NCBI GenBank assembly: GCA_902470365.1
Contig: CABRFZ010000001.1
Coordinates: forward strand, 1 to 64,000
Origin: an uncultured Collinsella sp.
GTDB taxonomy: Bacteria > Actinomycetota > Coriobacteriia > Coriobacteriales > Coriobacteriaceae
Length of the DNA: 64,000 bases
Direction of reading: 5' to 3'
Part shown: piece by piece, positions 41,900 to 51,124 of the stretch
Layout: each line of letters opens with the position of its first letter
Position numbering within the stretch: the stretch's first letter is position 1
The notes under the pieces: generated by a model
Told to the model about the DNA's origin: nothing
The model's database searches: none
The model's input: the letters and a program-made list of their open reading frames with translations, nothing else
Position numbers and translations under genes: made by a program

Positions 41900-43969
41900 A
41901 TGAATGTCTGGATTGAACATCGAATTTGTTGGCGAGTAATTGGCTTGATGCTATTTTCCGCCTTGCTCTCAGTTTCCGTCCCCGCATTTTCTTGCACTGC
42001 CTATGCCGTGGAAGAGGGGGCGGATAACGGTGTCGTAGAGCGCGACTCGACAGGAGGGTCGGGAGCATTTGTCGGTGGCGGTTGCTCTCAAGACTCCAGT
42101 GATTGTGCCGGCAAAACAACGGAAGATTCGAGCCTACAGGTTGTCGAAAGTCAAGACCTGTCGACGACAGAAAAACTATCTGGATGGCAATGGAACGGTT
42201 TGTCCTGGTACTACTATCTTGACGGCTGTCGTTTGACCGGAATGCAGAATATTGACGACTCGTTGTACTACTTGGACCCCGCTCGTGACGGCGCAATGAG
42301 CTGCGGCTGGATTTTTACTGAAAATAAGTGGTATTACGCGGGTCCATCAGGCGCTTTGGCAAGTGGTTGGCAGTTTATCGGAGGCCAATGGTACTGGTTT
42401 GACTCCCTTGACAGCTGTTCTATGGCTACTGGTCGACGTGTTATTGATGGGCACCCTTATCTTCTTGGAACCTATGGACTGATTAATGGTTGGTGCCTTG
42501 ATAACGGTTTATGGTATTGGGGTAACAATGGTGAAGTCTTAACCGGCTGGTTTCAAACTAGCAATAATTGGTATTGGCTTGATCCCGCCAATGATGGTGT
42601 TATGTCTAGAGGAATCGTTTCTGTCGGTTCGTCTCTTTACTATTTATCGGATTCCGGCGCAATGGCTGTTGGTTGGGCGTTTGATGGGACGGACTGGTAT
42701 TACGCTGACGGTTCCGGCGCACTTGCATCGGGCTGGCGTTTGGTGAACGGCGTTTGGTATTGGCTCGATGTCGCAAATGACAATAGAATGGCTACCGGCT
42801 TTTATGTCATCGGATCCAACCGGTATCATTTTTCTTCAACGGGAGCGTTGTCACTTGGCTGGTTTATGAGCAATGGAGACTGGTATTACGCTGAGCCTTC
42901 TCAAGCGTCGGGCATTATAAAGACTGAATGGCTGAAGGACGGTGGTCAATACTATTATCTCGATCCTGCCGCCGACGGTAAAATGCTTCTTGATCATTTT
43001 TCTGTAAATGGGAAAAGCTATTATGCAAAAGCTTCAGGCGCTGTTGCTTGTCGTGAATGGGTAGATGTCCAGGACTCGGTTCAGGATGAGCCATCTAAGG
43101 CTTTTGCTGGTTCTGATTGCTCATTGTGTGGAGCATTGCGTAATGGAAAACTGTTTACATCAAACGGCGATGGCGAATTGGTCGAAGCTCACGGGTTTGT
43201 GATGCTTGGAGGCTGTAAGTTCTATGCTGATCCAACCGATGGCTCCCCCTGCGCTGGATGGAAGAACGTTAACGGAAAATGGTACTTTTTTGATGAGACC
43301 GCTGGCTATGCACGATCTGGCTGGCTGTACAAGGATGGCTCCTGGTTCTATTTAGATCCGTCCACTTATGCTATGAAAACCGGTTGGGTTGCCGTTAACG
43401 GATCTTGGTATTACCTGAATTCGTCTGGTTTCATGCAGACGGGATGGCTCAATCTGGGCGGCACCTGGTATTGGCTTGACGCTAGCGGCGCTATGGCTAC
43501 TGGCTGGCGCGTTGTGGACGGGTCCTGGAATTACTTTATGGCAAACGGCGCGTGGGTGTCAGACTATATGGATGCTAAAGCTCAAAGTTATTCAAGCAAT
43601 ACAAATTGGCTGATACTTGTCGATACGTCGCGTTGCATTACGAGTATTTACACTGGATCTTGGAATAACTGGTCCTTAAACCGTCGATATGTATGTTCGA
43701 CGGGAAAAGCTAGCACACCTACGGTGATAGGGGAGTATCAAGTCTACGGAAAGGGATATTCCTTTGGGCATGGATATACTTGCTATTACTACACGCAGTT
43801 CTATGGTGATTACTTATTCCATTCCTCACCCTACTACGTCAACAGCAACCGCGTGATGGATCCCACGATGGGCGTTCCATCCTCTGCTGGATGCGTACGC
43901 CTTGAGATTCAGAATGCAAAATGGATTTACGATAACATTCCTTATGGAACAAAGGTTGTTACTTATTGA
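41900..43969 (+). CDS. Choline-binding-type repeat protein with L,D-transpeptidase (YkuD) domain
   Basis: 689 aa. The N-terminus has a hydrophobic export segment (VIGLMLFSALLSVSVPAFS). Residues ~90-565 are wall-binding repeats. The last ~115 residues are a YkuD domain with NWLILVDTSRCITSIY, GEYQVYGKG, the histidine region YLFHSSPYY (~638) and the catalytic SSAGCVRLE (Cys ~666). Such enzymes form 3-3 cross-links or attach proteins to peptidoglycan. The ATG at 41900 starts the export segment; its ribosome site (GGGGG) is modest. It lies 42 bp after the P60 gene, probably co-transcribed. Confidence 0.9.
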   Translation: MNVWIEHRICWRVIGLMLFSALLSVSVPAFSCTAYAVEEGADNGVVERDSTGGSGAFVGGGCSQDSSDCAGKTTEDSSLQVVESQDLSTTEKLSGWQWNGLSWYYYLDGCRLTGMQNIDDSLYYLDPARDGAMSCGWIFTENKWYYAGPSGALASGWQFIGGQWYWFDSLDSCSMATGRRVIDGHPYLLGTYGLINGWCLDNGLWYWGNNGEVLTGWFQTSNNWYWLDPANDGVMSRGIVSVGSSLYYLSDSGAMAVGWAFDGTDWYYADGSGALASGWRLVNGVWYWLDVANDNRMATGFYVIGSNRYHFSSTGALSLGWFMSNGDWYYAEPSQASGIIKTEWLKDGGQYYYLDPAADGKMLLDHFSVNGKSYYAKASGAVACREWVDVQDSVQDEPSKAFAGSDCSLCGALRNGKLFTSNGDGELVEAHGFVMLGGCKFYADPTDGSPCAGWKNVNGKWYFFDETAGYARSGWLYKDGSWFYLDPSTYAMKTGWVAVNGSWYYLNSSGFMQTGWLNLGGTWYWLDASGAMATGWRVVDGSWNYFMANGAWVSDYMDAKAQSYSSNTNWLILVDTSRCITSIYTGSWNNWSLNRRYVCSTGKASTPTVIGEYQVYGKGYSFGHGYTCYYYTQFYGDYLFHSSPYYVNSNRVMDPTMGVPSSAGCVRLEIQNAKWIYDNIPYGTKVVTY

Positions 43970-44076
43970 TATTAGGCACTCGTTTTAAGAGACAGGGATA
44001 AATACTCTATTTTTAAAAGAGTTTCTTTTAACTGAGGGTGCTTTGATAATCTTTAGCAATGAATTTGGGAGGATTT

Positions 44077-45024
44077 TTGGAAATAGAAATGGGAAATGAT
44101 ATTGGCGTATGCGTACTTCTCTCAGCTTATAAACCCGATCTTAAGTTTTTCGCGGAACAACTTGATTCGATAGATAAACAAACGTTTCCGCTTACGCTTC
44201 TAGTTAGAAATGACTGCCCTGAATCGGATTCATTAGAGCGGTTTATCCAAGCGCATATAACGAAAAACGCCTATCGGTATTATCACGGTGATAATAATCT
44301 CGGTTATGTCAAATCGTTCGAGGCGCTGCTCTCCTTGGCGGAAGGGGATTACGTAGTACTTTGCGATCAGGATGATATTTGGGAGCCTAATAGAGTTGAA
44401 GTTTCGCTCAACCATATGCTAGAAGAAGGCTCAATTCTAGATGTTTGTGATAGATCGGTAATTGACGAAAACGGAAATATTCTGGTAAAGAGTTATAGGA
44501 AAGCTCATCCTAATTCGCCGGAAGTAAATTGGTGCTCTGGAGAGGATATTACTGTACAGGCCGCAAGCGTATGTTACGGCATTGGTATGGCTCTCATGTT
44601 AGATGCGAGTGCGGCGAAGTCGATGATTCCCTTTCCGGAATCGACTGCACATGACTTGTGGTTGACATTGGGTTGCAGTGAACTGGGGAAGTGCAGCTTT
44701 ACTATGACTCCTTTGGTTAAGTATCGTCGACATGGTGGTAACGAAACTGGATTCCTTGCAGGTGTTTCTTCAAAAGATGATTGGTATTCGACAAGAGTTA
44801 AAAACAGGGTTGATACTGCTAGGCGATTTGCCGATAGATTTCCCGACTCACCGCATCTAAAGGAAATATTGGGGTTCGCTGAAGCAAGGGAGCGGCGCTC
44901 CATAATTGGTTTACTTAAATACCGACGAGCTTGCCCGTCTATCGCTAAAGCAGATATCATTATACGTCTTGTGCCGAATTGGCTGTTTATTTTGATTTTA
45001 AAAGAACTTAAAGCTGCGAGATAG
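44077..45024 (+). CDS. GT2 glycosyltransferase (rhamnosyltransferase-like)
   Basis: 315 aa. VCVLLSAYKPDLKFFAEQLD at the start, LLVRNDCPESDSL, NNLGYVKSFEALLSLAEGDY and VLCDQDDIWEPNR (the metal motif) match the RfbF/WbbL-like rhamnosyltransferase branch of GT2, where CDQDDIW is typical. That suits the dTDP-rhamnose genes at 55.8-60.9 kb. The TTG at 44077 follows GGGAGG at proper distance; an ATG at 44059 has no such site. First gene of the second glycan block (44-50 kb), which is AT-richer than the first. Confidence 0.85.
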   Translation: MEIEMGNDIGVCVLLSAYKPDLKFFAEQLDSIDKQTFPLTLLVRNDCPESDSLERFIQAHITKNAYRYYHGDNNLGYVKSFEALLSLAEGDYVVLCDQDDIWEPNRVEVSLNHMLEEGSILDVCDRSVIDENGNILVKSYRKAHPNSPEVNWCSGEDITVQAASVCYGIGMALMLDASAAKSMIPFPESTAHDLWLTLGCSELGKCSFTMTPLVKYRRHGGNETGFLAGVSSKDDWYSTRVKNRVDTARRFADRFPDSPHLKEILGFAEARERRSIIGLLKYRRACPSIAKADIIIRLVPNWLFILILKELKAAR

Positions 45025-45068
45025 CTCCGTATCCTCATTTCGACAGGTTTAGAAGGGCGCTTATATTT

Positions 45069-46313
45069 GTGAAGGCCACAGAGAAGACTCTTTCGATTAA
45101 ACATAATATGTTCTGGAATACCGTCGGTTCGTTGACTAATTTAGGCTGTCAGTGGCTTATCACCATTTTGGTCGTTCGGCTGTCTGATGGATATGGTGCT
45201 GCAGGCATTTATTCGCTGGCTATGTCTATTTTCAACATGTTTTCTCAATTAGCCCAATACAGGATGTACACGGTGCAAATTGCAGATGTTGAAAGGAAAA
45301 ACTCTGCTGGTGAATACCTGACTTTTCGTTTCTTTACTACTTTTATAGCGTTTGCAATGTTAGCCGTCTATTCCATTGCAACGTGTCGTATTGGTACGGT
45401 GCCCGCTATTCTTCTGTATGCTCTCTATAAAACCGCTGGCTTAGTCATTGATGTCATGCATGCTAATGATCAGGTTGGTCATAGGATGGACTATATTGGG
45501 AAATCCCTCATAATGCAGGGCATCGGCTCTCTCCTTTCATTCATTCTTGTCTTTGGATTTTTTAATAGCCTCGAAGGTGCACTGTTGCTTATGACGGTAG
45601 TGACAATAGGCATCGGAGTTATTTACGATTATCCAAGATCAAATCGGATTTCTGCAATCAAGCTTGGAATTAGCCGAGCGAAGGTCAGAGCCTTCCTATG
45701 TAGCTGTTTGCCCATCGTTCTGGGCGGCATTGCTGCTTCTGCGGCGCCGAATATTCCCAGGCAGTATTTATCTTATTCATTCGGAGATTCTGCTCTGGGT
45801 ATTTATGCATCAGTTGCTGCACCTGTGGCAATTATCCAAATGGGTGCGACCTATATTTATAATCCTTTATTAGGTTATCTAGTAGAGCGTTACCATTCTA
45901 GAGAAAAGTCCTTTTTTTCGCTCATAGGTAAAATACTTGCTGGCATCTTTTTTGTCGGTGTCATATCTTCAGTTGCCCTTTTCTTTTTCGGTAAATTATT
46001 GCTGTCACTGTTTTATGGCGCTGGAATAGCTAAACATACCGATCTCCTTCAGCCTATGTTGGCTTGTGCCTTTTTGACTGGCATCGCTTGGTTTGTCAAC
46101 GATTTGTTGGTTTCTCTTGATAATTACCGAGGGGTATTTGTTGGCAGCATGCTGTCCTTAATTAGTGCTGTCGCTGTTATGGCTCCTGCGCAAATGCTGT
46201 TTGGCTTAAATGGCCCTACTGTATCGGCGCTTATATCCAATGCCATTTGCCTTATTTATCAGTCTTCTGTTTTGGGGAAACAGACGCAACAATGGTTCGG
46301 GGAAAAGAGATAG
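45069..46313 (+). CDS. Oligosaccharide flippase-like membrane protein (Wzx/MATE-MOP type)
   Basis: 414 aa with about twelve transmembrane helices. The start (NMFWNTVGSLTNLGCQWLI) and the helix pattern match polysaccharide-biosynthesis flippases that move lipid-linked repeat units across the membrane. GTG start at 45069, with AGAAGGGCGC ~12 bases upstream. Followed 4 bp later by licD. Because an ABC exporter is also present at 62-63.7 kb, two export routes may serve different glycans or a glycan and its side modification. Confidence 0.85.
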   Translation: MKATEKTLSIKHNMFWNTVGSLTNLGCQWLITILVVRLSDGYGAAGIYSLAMSIFNMFSQLAQYRMYTVQIADVERKNSAGEYLTFRFFTTFIAFAMLAVYSIATCRIGTVPAILLYALYKTAGLVIDVMHANDQVGHRMDYIGKSLIMQGIGSLLSFILVFGFFNSLEGALLLMTVVTIGIGVIYDYPRSNRISAIKLGISRAKVRAFLCSCLPIVLGGIAASAAPNIPRQYLSYSFGDSALGIYASVAAPVAIIQMGATYIYNPLLGYLVERYHSREKSFFSLIGKILAGIFFVGVISSVALFFFGKLLLSLFYGAGIAKHTDLLQPMLACAFLTGIAWFVNDLLVSLDNYRGVFVGSMLSLISAVAVMAPAQMLFGLNGPTVSALISNAICLIYQSSVLGKQTQQWFGEKR

Positions 46314-46317
46314 GCCG

Positions 46318-47178
46318 ATGATGTCTAAAGCTCACGCGCTATTAAAGCTTCAAAACACTGAATTGGATATCCTTCAGGTTGTCGCCGCATTCTGCTCTAA
46401 GCACGGCATCAGGTGGTGGCTTGACGGTGGAACATGTTTAGGAGCAATGCGTCATAGGGGGTTTATCCCTTGGGATGATGATATAGATATCGGAATGATG
46501 CGTTCAGATTATGACCGCTTTTGCTCTTTAGCCGAGGGTGGGTTACCGGAAGGATATTCGCTCCATACATCGCGGAATACTACTGGCTATGCTGCGATGT
46601 TTGCTAAGGTGTATCGCGATGGAACTCGCTTCGAGAATCAAGAGGCTCGAGAGGCTTCCAGTTCGATGGGCATTTTTGTCGACATCTTTCCATATGACCA
46701 GCTCTATACAGATAAACGCCTTCGTGCAAAGCAAGTCCGAACTGCATCAATTGCACAGAAAAGAGCCTATTTATATCATTCTTCTTCCATTGTTGTCCCT
46801 CATAAAGGGTTCCTTGGTCAACTCGAGCAAATTGGTTGTTCTGCTATGCACGTGGTGGAACAACTGGTTTCTCGAGGCGCATGCTCTTACCAGGATTTGT
46901 TCGATTCCTGTATTGCCGACTCAAATACGGGTGAGGTCTCTGATTACTGTCTGACGTTAAGCTGGCCGAATATGGCGCCAGTGCCTATTTCAGAGATTTT
47001 CCCTCTGAGCAGCGCGGTTTTCGAAGGCAGTGAATTCCCTGTTCCTCGTATGACGGATAAATATCTTACAACGATGTATGGCGATTGGAAAAAAATACCG
47101 TCACCGGATAATCGACATACCCATCTTCCGCTCTTGCTCGACTTTGGAGATGGGGAAGTCTGGACGGCACAGAATTAA
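46318..47178 (+). CDS. licD: LicD family phosphocholine transferase
   Basis: 286 aa. The diagnostic LicD block is present: WWLDGGTCLGAMRHRGFIPW directly followed by DDDIDIGM (residues ~32-60), with its acidic metal-binding cluster, and later FVDIFPYDQLYTDKRL. LicD enzymes transfer phosphocholine from CDP-choline to a sugar of teichoic acid or lipopolysaccharide; some members transfer other phospho-groups such as ribitol phosphate. The licCA and licB genes at 36.8-39.5 kb make phosphocholine the best guess. ATG ATG at 46318/46321. It sits between the flippase and a GT4 enzyme, so the tag is probably added to the repeat unit in the cytosol. Confidence 0.9.
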   Translation: MMSKAHALLKLQNTELDILQVVAAFCSKHGIRWWLDGGTCLGAMRHRGFIPWDDDIDIGMMRSDYDRFCSLAEGGLPEGYSLHTSRNTTGYAAMFAKVYRDGTRFENQEAREASSSMGIFVDIFPYDQLYTDKRLRAKQVRTASIAQKRAYLYHSSSIVVPHKGFLGQLEQIGCSAMHVVEQLVSRGACSYQDLFDSCIADSNTGEVSDYCLTLSWPNMAPVPISEIFPLSSAVFEGSEFPVPRMTDKYLTTMYGDWKKIPSPDNRHTHLPLLLDFGDGEVWTAQN

Positions 47179-47211
47179 GGATATGACATCTATATCAGAT
47201 GAGGTTATGTG

Positions 47212-48357
47212 ATGAGCTCCTCTATTTGTATTTTCACTCACCATTATCACCCGCAACTTAGTGGAATTGGTAATTTTGTCGATGGTCTCGCTCATGCCTT
47301 GACTGCACGCGGCGATAGGGTGGTTATCGTTACTAATGATTCGATGCGCGTGGGAGTCGGTCATTCAGTCGAAAACGGCCTGGAGGTAATTCGTCTTCCT
47401 TGCATTCCGTTACTTGATGGAAGACTTCCTCTTCCCAAAAAAACCAGTGATTATTACCGACTCCTGCAAACCCTTGATGATTATGAGTGGAATGGTGTTC
47501 TGATAAACACGAGACTTTTCCCTCTCTCGCTCGAAGGGCTGAGGTTTGCTGCGGATCATAGTGCTAAGGCTGTCGTTCTCGACCACGGCTCAGCGTATCT
47601 TTCCTTCAATCAGCCACTCCTTGATTTTTTTGTGCGCCGATATGAGGATTGGATTACGGATCGCGTAAAGACGTTTGACCCTGATTTCTATGGGATTTCT
47701 TCTAAAAGTGTTGAATGGCTTCAGCACTTTAATATCACTGCAAAGGGCGTCATTTCAAACTCAATCAATGCCTCATTCTATAGGAGTATTTCTTCGGGGA
47801 GAGATTTCCGATCTGAATTAGGTATCCCTCAGTCATCTTTGGTTGTAGCTTTTGTCGGGCGGCTTATTCCTGAAAAGGGAATTAATTCAATTATTGAGGC
47901 GGCTCGCACAAAAGATATTACCAAGCGTGATATTTGTTTTGTTCTTGCAGGGGATGGTCCGCTGGCTAATGAGGTCAAGGAAGCCTGTTCGTCTAACTTG
48001 TTTTGGCTTGGGAGATGTAACACAGAGGATATTTCTTCCTTACTTCAGCAAGCAGATGTGCTTTGTCTTCCAACTCGTTCCGAAGGCTTTTCAACGGTAC
48101 TTCTTGAAGCTTCAGCCTGCGGAACGCCTGCAGTGGTAACAGATGTGGGCGGGGCACGCGAGCTTATCTTAGATGATAGCTACGGCACAATAATTCGGTC
48201 CATGGCATCTGATGAGGTGGTTTCGGCATTATGCAGGCTTTTTGATGATCGAGAGCTGCTTTCTCTTCAGTCTCGAAACTCTAGGGCGCTTGTTGAAAGT
48301 CGATATAACTGGGATGCCACTGCTATGGATGTCGAGAAGGCGTTTTGTATTTGCTAA
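47212..48357 (+). CDS. GT4 glycosyltransferase
   Basis: 381 aa, GT-B fold. The N-terminal domain has CIFTHHYHPQLSGIGNFVDG with the glycine-rich acceptor loop. The C-terminal domain has VAFVGRLIPEKGINSIIEAA, VLAGDGPL and the nucleotide-sugar motif LPTRSEGFSTVLLEASACG (E-x7-E). It is a retaining glycosyltransferase of the WcaL/PimB type acting on lipid-linked sugars. GAGGTT precedes the ATG. Last gene of the operon that starts at 44077; a gene-poor stretch follows. Confidence 0.9.
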   Translation: MSSSICIFTHHYHPQLSGIGNFVDGLAHALTARGDRVVIVTNDSMRVGVGHSVENGLEVIRLPCIPLLDGRLPLPKKTSDYYRLLQTLDDYEWNGVLINTRLFPLSLEGLRFAADHSAKAVVLDHGSAYLSFNQPLLDFFVRRYEDWITDRVKTFDPDFYGISSKSVEWLQHFNITAKGVISNSINASFYRSISSGRDFRSELGIPQSSLVVAFVGRLIPEKGINSIIEAARTKDITKRDICFVLAGDGPLANEVKEACSSNLFWLGRCNTEDISSLLQQADVLCLPTRSEGFSTVLLEASACGTPAVVTDVGGARELILDDSYGTIIRSMASDEVVSALCRLFDDRELLSLQSRNSRALVESRYNWDATAMDVEKAFCIC

Positions 48358-48962
48358 GTGATACTTGGCTGGCTTTTGTTCGGATGAAGTTGATAATCAA
48401 GGGCTTTTGTTCGGCTTTTGCGTGAAGCTGGATATAAGTGCCGATTTTGGTATTGTCGATTCCTCCTATTTCATGAATATTTGCTCGCTTGAGCACCGCT
48501 GAATATCAAGAAGCACGCCGCTGTTATTGCGCCTGGCTTTGGGGCCGATATGGGTCTCGGCGCCTATTTATTGCTAGCGTCCGGCGTCGCGTCGCTGCTG
48601 CATGTTGGCCTCGCCTGTATCAACCCAGACCGTGTTTCTTTAAGCTAGTGCCAAAGATTAAGGCTATCGTTGGGATGGGGGGGATAGTTGGAGCAGTTTT
48701 GTCCGATTAGAATGGCGTCGAAGTCTTATGCACCGCGCAATTGGGCGAGAGCCGCAGCGGATTTGTATCTCGCGATGGCAGATGGGGGCTCCAGGTGAAC
48801 GTCAGCTGTATGCCAGCCGTGCAAACTAAATATCCAAGCTTGAGATGTAACTTCGCGATGGTTAGTCCGGATGCTGTAAACTTTATTCATTACTAGACAG
48901 TGCGTTGGACTGTAAGGGCCGCATTTTCTTCGAGCGTCGCTAAGGGCCAACTATTATTTGGA
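48358..48962. other. Gene-poor stretch with remnants and a dispersed repeat
   Basis: No intact gene. At 48377-48403 lies a 27-bp sequence also found at 30-56. From ~48506 to ~48650 one frame reads KKHAAVIAPGFGADMGLG and continues as a hydrophobic stretch, a possible fragment of a membrane protein with no start. The rest shows nothing I can name. It probably marks an old recombination junction. Confidence 0.5.
48377..48403 (+). repeat. 27-bp dispersed repeat, copy 2
   Basis: Identical over 27 bp to positions 30-56 upstream of the tRNA promoter. It begins TGTTCGGATGAAG and ends AATCAAGGG. In this copy it is flanked on both sides by a GGCTTTTGTTCGG-like sequence. Confidence 0.75.
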
Positions 48963-49709
48963 ATGGATGAAACTCGATTGTCATTTGCTTTAACAAAAGA
49001 TTCAAAAGGATATCCGCGTGTTCTGGTAATTATTCCCGCTTATAACGAGCAGGAATGCATTCTCAATACCGTTGCTTCTATTAAGGCTGCTGGATATGAC
49101 TATGTCGTAATTAACGACGGCTCACAGGATGGGACACTTAGGCTTTGTCGAGAGCATGATGTCAACATATTGGATCTCCCACAGAACCTTGGTATCGGTG
49201 GGGCGGTCCAGGCGGGGCATAAGTATGCTCAGAGATTTGGCTATGATATTGACATTCAGGTTGACGGCGATGGCCAACATGATCCTTCTTATATACCTGA
49301 GCTTGTTAAGCTGATTGAGGGTGGGGCGAGTCTGGCGATAGGCTCTCGATTCTTGGTCGAGACCGACGGTTTCCAATCAACCTTTATGCGTCGTGTTGGA
49401 ATCAGGTGGCTCTCTTTTTTGCTTAAGTTGCTTACAGGTAAGGCGGTCACCGATCCCACTTCTGGCTTTAGAGCCTGCAATAAAGACGCCATCGACTTAT
49501 TCTGCAAGAGCTATCCTGATGATTATCCGGAGCCGGAATCGATAGCTTTGGCTATGAAGCTTGGTCTCCCCGTTATGGAGGCACCTGTAAAGATGAATGA
49601 GCGCCAGGGCGGGCGTTCATCCATTGGGGTCCTCTCTTCCGTCTACTACATGATTAAAGTTACGCTTGCTATTGTCCTTGTGTGTTGGATCCATAGGGGA
49701 GACCAATAA
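48963..49709 (+). CDS. GT2 glycosyltransferase of the polyprenyl-phosphate type
   Basis: 248 aa. RVLVIIPAYNEQECILNTV, VVINDGSQDGTL, LPQNLGIGGAVQAGHKYA and the metal-binding QVDGDGQHDP are typical of DPM1/GtrB-like enzymes that charge undecaprenyl phosphate with a sugar. It lacks the C-terminal membrane helices of GtrB; its overlap (TAATG) with the downstream DUF2304 membrane gene suggests that the partner provides them. The ATG at 48963 follows the gene-poor stretch; the ribosome site is weak. Confidence 0.88.
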   Translation: MDETRLSFALTKDSKGYPRVLVIIPAYNEQECILNTVASIKAAGYDYVVINDGSQDGTLRLCREHDVNILDLPQNLGIGGAVQAGHKYAQRFGYDIDIQVDGDGQHDPSYIPELVKLIEGGASLAIGSRFLVETDGFQSTFMRRVGIRWLSFLLKLLTGKAVTDPTSGFRACNKDAIDLFCKSYPDDYPEPESIALAMKLGLPVMEAPVKMNERQGGRSSIGVLSSVYYMIKVTLAIVLVCWIHRGDQ

Positions 49710-50065
49710 TGAATTTTTTTCTAAGGATTGGGGCAGCCATCTTTTTTGGTGGGTTCCTCGTTTATGTTCTTCGACTCGTATCAAAAGGAAAGATGCTTCT
49801 TAAGTATTCTTTGCTTTGGATTTTAATGTGCATGGCGGCCTTGCTTTGTGATTTATTCCCTCAGCTTATTTTTTATTGCTCCACGGCTATTGGGTTTGTT
49901 AACCCGGCCAATTTCCTCTTCCTGGGTGCAATTGTGCTGTTGCTTGCAATCTCTCTATCCCTTAGCGTTGCGGTGAGCCGTCATGTTTTGGCAATCAAAA
50001 GCCTTACACAAAGGATTGCCTTGCTCGAAAAAGAGCTTGAGAATCGGTTGGATTATTATGACTGA
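49709..50065 (+). CDS. DUF2304 membrane protein
   Basis: 118 aa with three predicted helices: ~5-24, ~33-52 and ~65-88, followed by a coiled tail (KSLTQRIALLEKELENRL). Matches DUF2304, small proteins regularly encoded next to DPM1-type glycosyltransferases. The start codon overlaps the previous stop by one base. Likely membrane anchor or partner of the 48963 enzyme; this is inference from context. Confidence 0.85.
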   Translation: MNFFLRIGAAIFFGGFLVYVLRLVSKGKMLLKYSLLWILMCMAALLCDLFPQLIFYCSTAIGFVNPANFLFLGAIVLLLAISLSLSVAVSRHVLAIKSLTQRIALLEKELENRLDYYD

Positions 50066-50539
50066 GCTTGATACAATTATTTGATTCAGTTTACTTTTAG
50101 TTCTTCAATGTTGCTAGTTGAGGAAAGTGGAAATCTGCCTTATACAAACGTTGCTTATACCCTTTGCTGAGGTCTGGATCGGTACCAAATCCGATGATTC
50201 TCATCGCGGGTTGCCATTTGCTTGTCAATGGAGGCGATATTCCTGCTCCGGCTGCAATGTTGTTTCAGCTGTTATGTCGTGGTCGAATAGTTTTGTATTA
50301 ATAATGTAGAACAGATAATAGAATCAGCCGGAGGACTCCATTACAAAAGAGCGTAATTCCATTATCGAGCCATTTAGGTTAATTTCGATGTGGTGTGTAG
50401 TTACGCATCATTTTGTAATGCATAATGCAGATGATGTATCGGTTTTTGCTAGCCCTTTAACCCGTTAAATTTATTAGGACGATATCACTGGCCTGGTGGC
50501 TGAACTACTACCACACTACCGCTACGCCCCAGTGGGGCT
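50066..50539. other. Intergenic stretch before the IS remnant
   Basis: AT-rich, ~475 bp, with only short open frames lacking ribosome sites. I see no tRNA or strong terminator. It may hold the decayed distal part of the transposon, but no transposase sequence is readable here. Confidence 0.45.
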
Positions 50540-51104
50540 GGGTTTTAAATACGCCTTTGGAATGATATTGCTTTGGCTATCTTGCGGAAAACAATCTCGA
50601 AGAAGAGTGGGCTCCTTGACGTAGGTCGCGTCGAGCCAGACGTAGGGCACTGGCGAGCCCTCGAGCGGCCTTCCGTACAGATCCTCGATGCCTGGTCCAG
50701 GCTCGAGGCGATGGCGCTCACCTGGTCCTTCGAGAGCCTGGAGACGCCTATCTTCTCGGCTACCCTCTGCACCTTGCGGGTGCTCGTGCCGGTGGCGTAC
50801 ATCTCGGCGACGGCGGCAACGAGGGCGCGGTCCACGCGCCGGTGGCGCTCGATCACGTCGTCCGGGAAGAAGCTGCCGGAGCGGAGCTTCGGGATGCGCA
50901 GCGTCAGCGTGCCGGCGCAGGTGCGAGCGACCTCTCGCGGTAGCCGTTTCGGCTGTTCGCCCCGCCACCGCTCAGCTGGTCGGCCTCGGCGTCCATCGCG
51001 GCGTTCATGACCTGTTTGGCGAGTCCGGGGAGCAGCTCCCGCATGTCGATGGCGCCGTCGCTGAAACGGGGCATGGCGAGTATGTCCGGCGCCGGGTCTG
51101 ACAA
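50540..51104 (-). pseudogene. IS256-family (mutator) transposase remnant
   Basis: Pieces of one transposase lie in three frames. The N-terminus (from ATG 51104) reads ELLPGLAKQVMNAAMDAEAD and GANSRNGYRERS. The middle (frame of 50856) reads VAEMYATGTSTRKVQRVAEK and GVSRLSKDQVSAI. A later piece (frame of 50968) reads PVPYVWLDATYVKE, which holds the first catalytic Asp region. The C-terminal half is absent. Several frameshifts and the truncation make it inactive. GC is high compared with both flanks. Confidence 0.85.
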
Positions 51105-51124
51105 GATTTACATAGCGATCTTCG

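Noticed and set aside
28769..43969. Regular repeats resembling a CRISPR or satellite array
   Set aside because: The periodicity is ~60 bp in reading frame and encodes the aromatic/glycine protein repeats; units diverge in sequence and there are no constant repeats with unique spacers or cas genes.
43970..44060. Weak A/T hairpin after the YkuD gene as terminator
   Set aside because: Only a 5-bp stem near 44004-44022; T-rich tail present but the stem is too weak to support.
48489..48710. 73-aa open frame in the gene-poor stretch
   Set aside because: No ribosome site, arginine/cysteine-rich translation; a different frame looks more protein-like but has no start, so I call it a remnant only.
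50066..50539. Possible further transposon genes before the IS256 remnant
   Set aside because: No transposase motif could be read in any frame.
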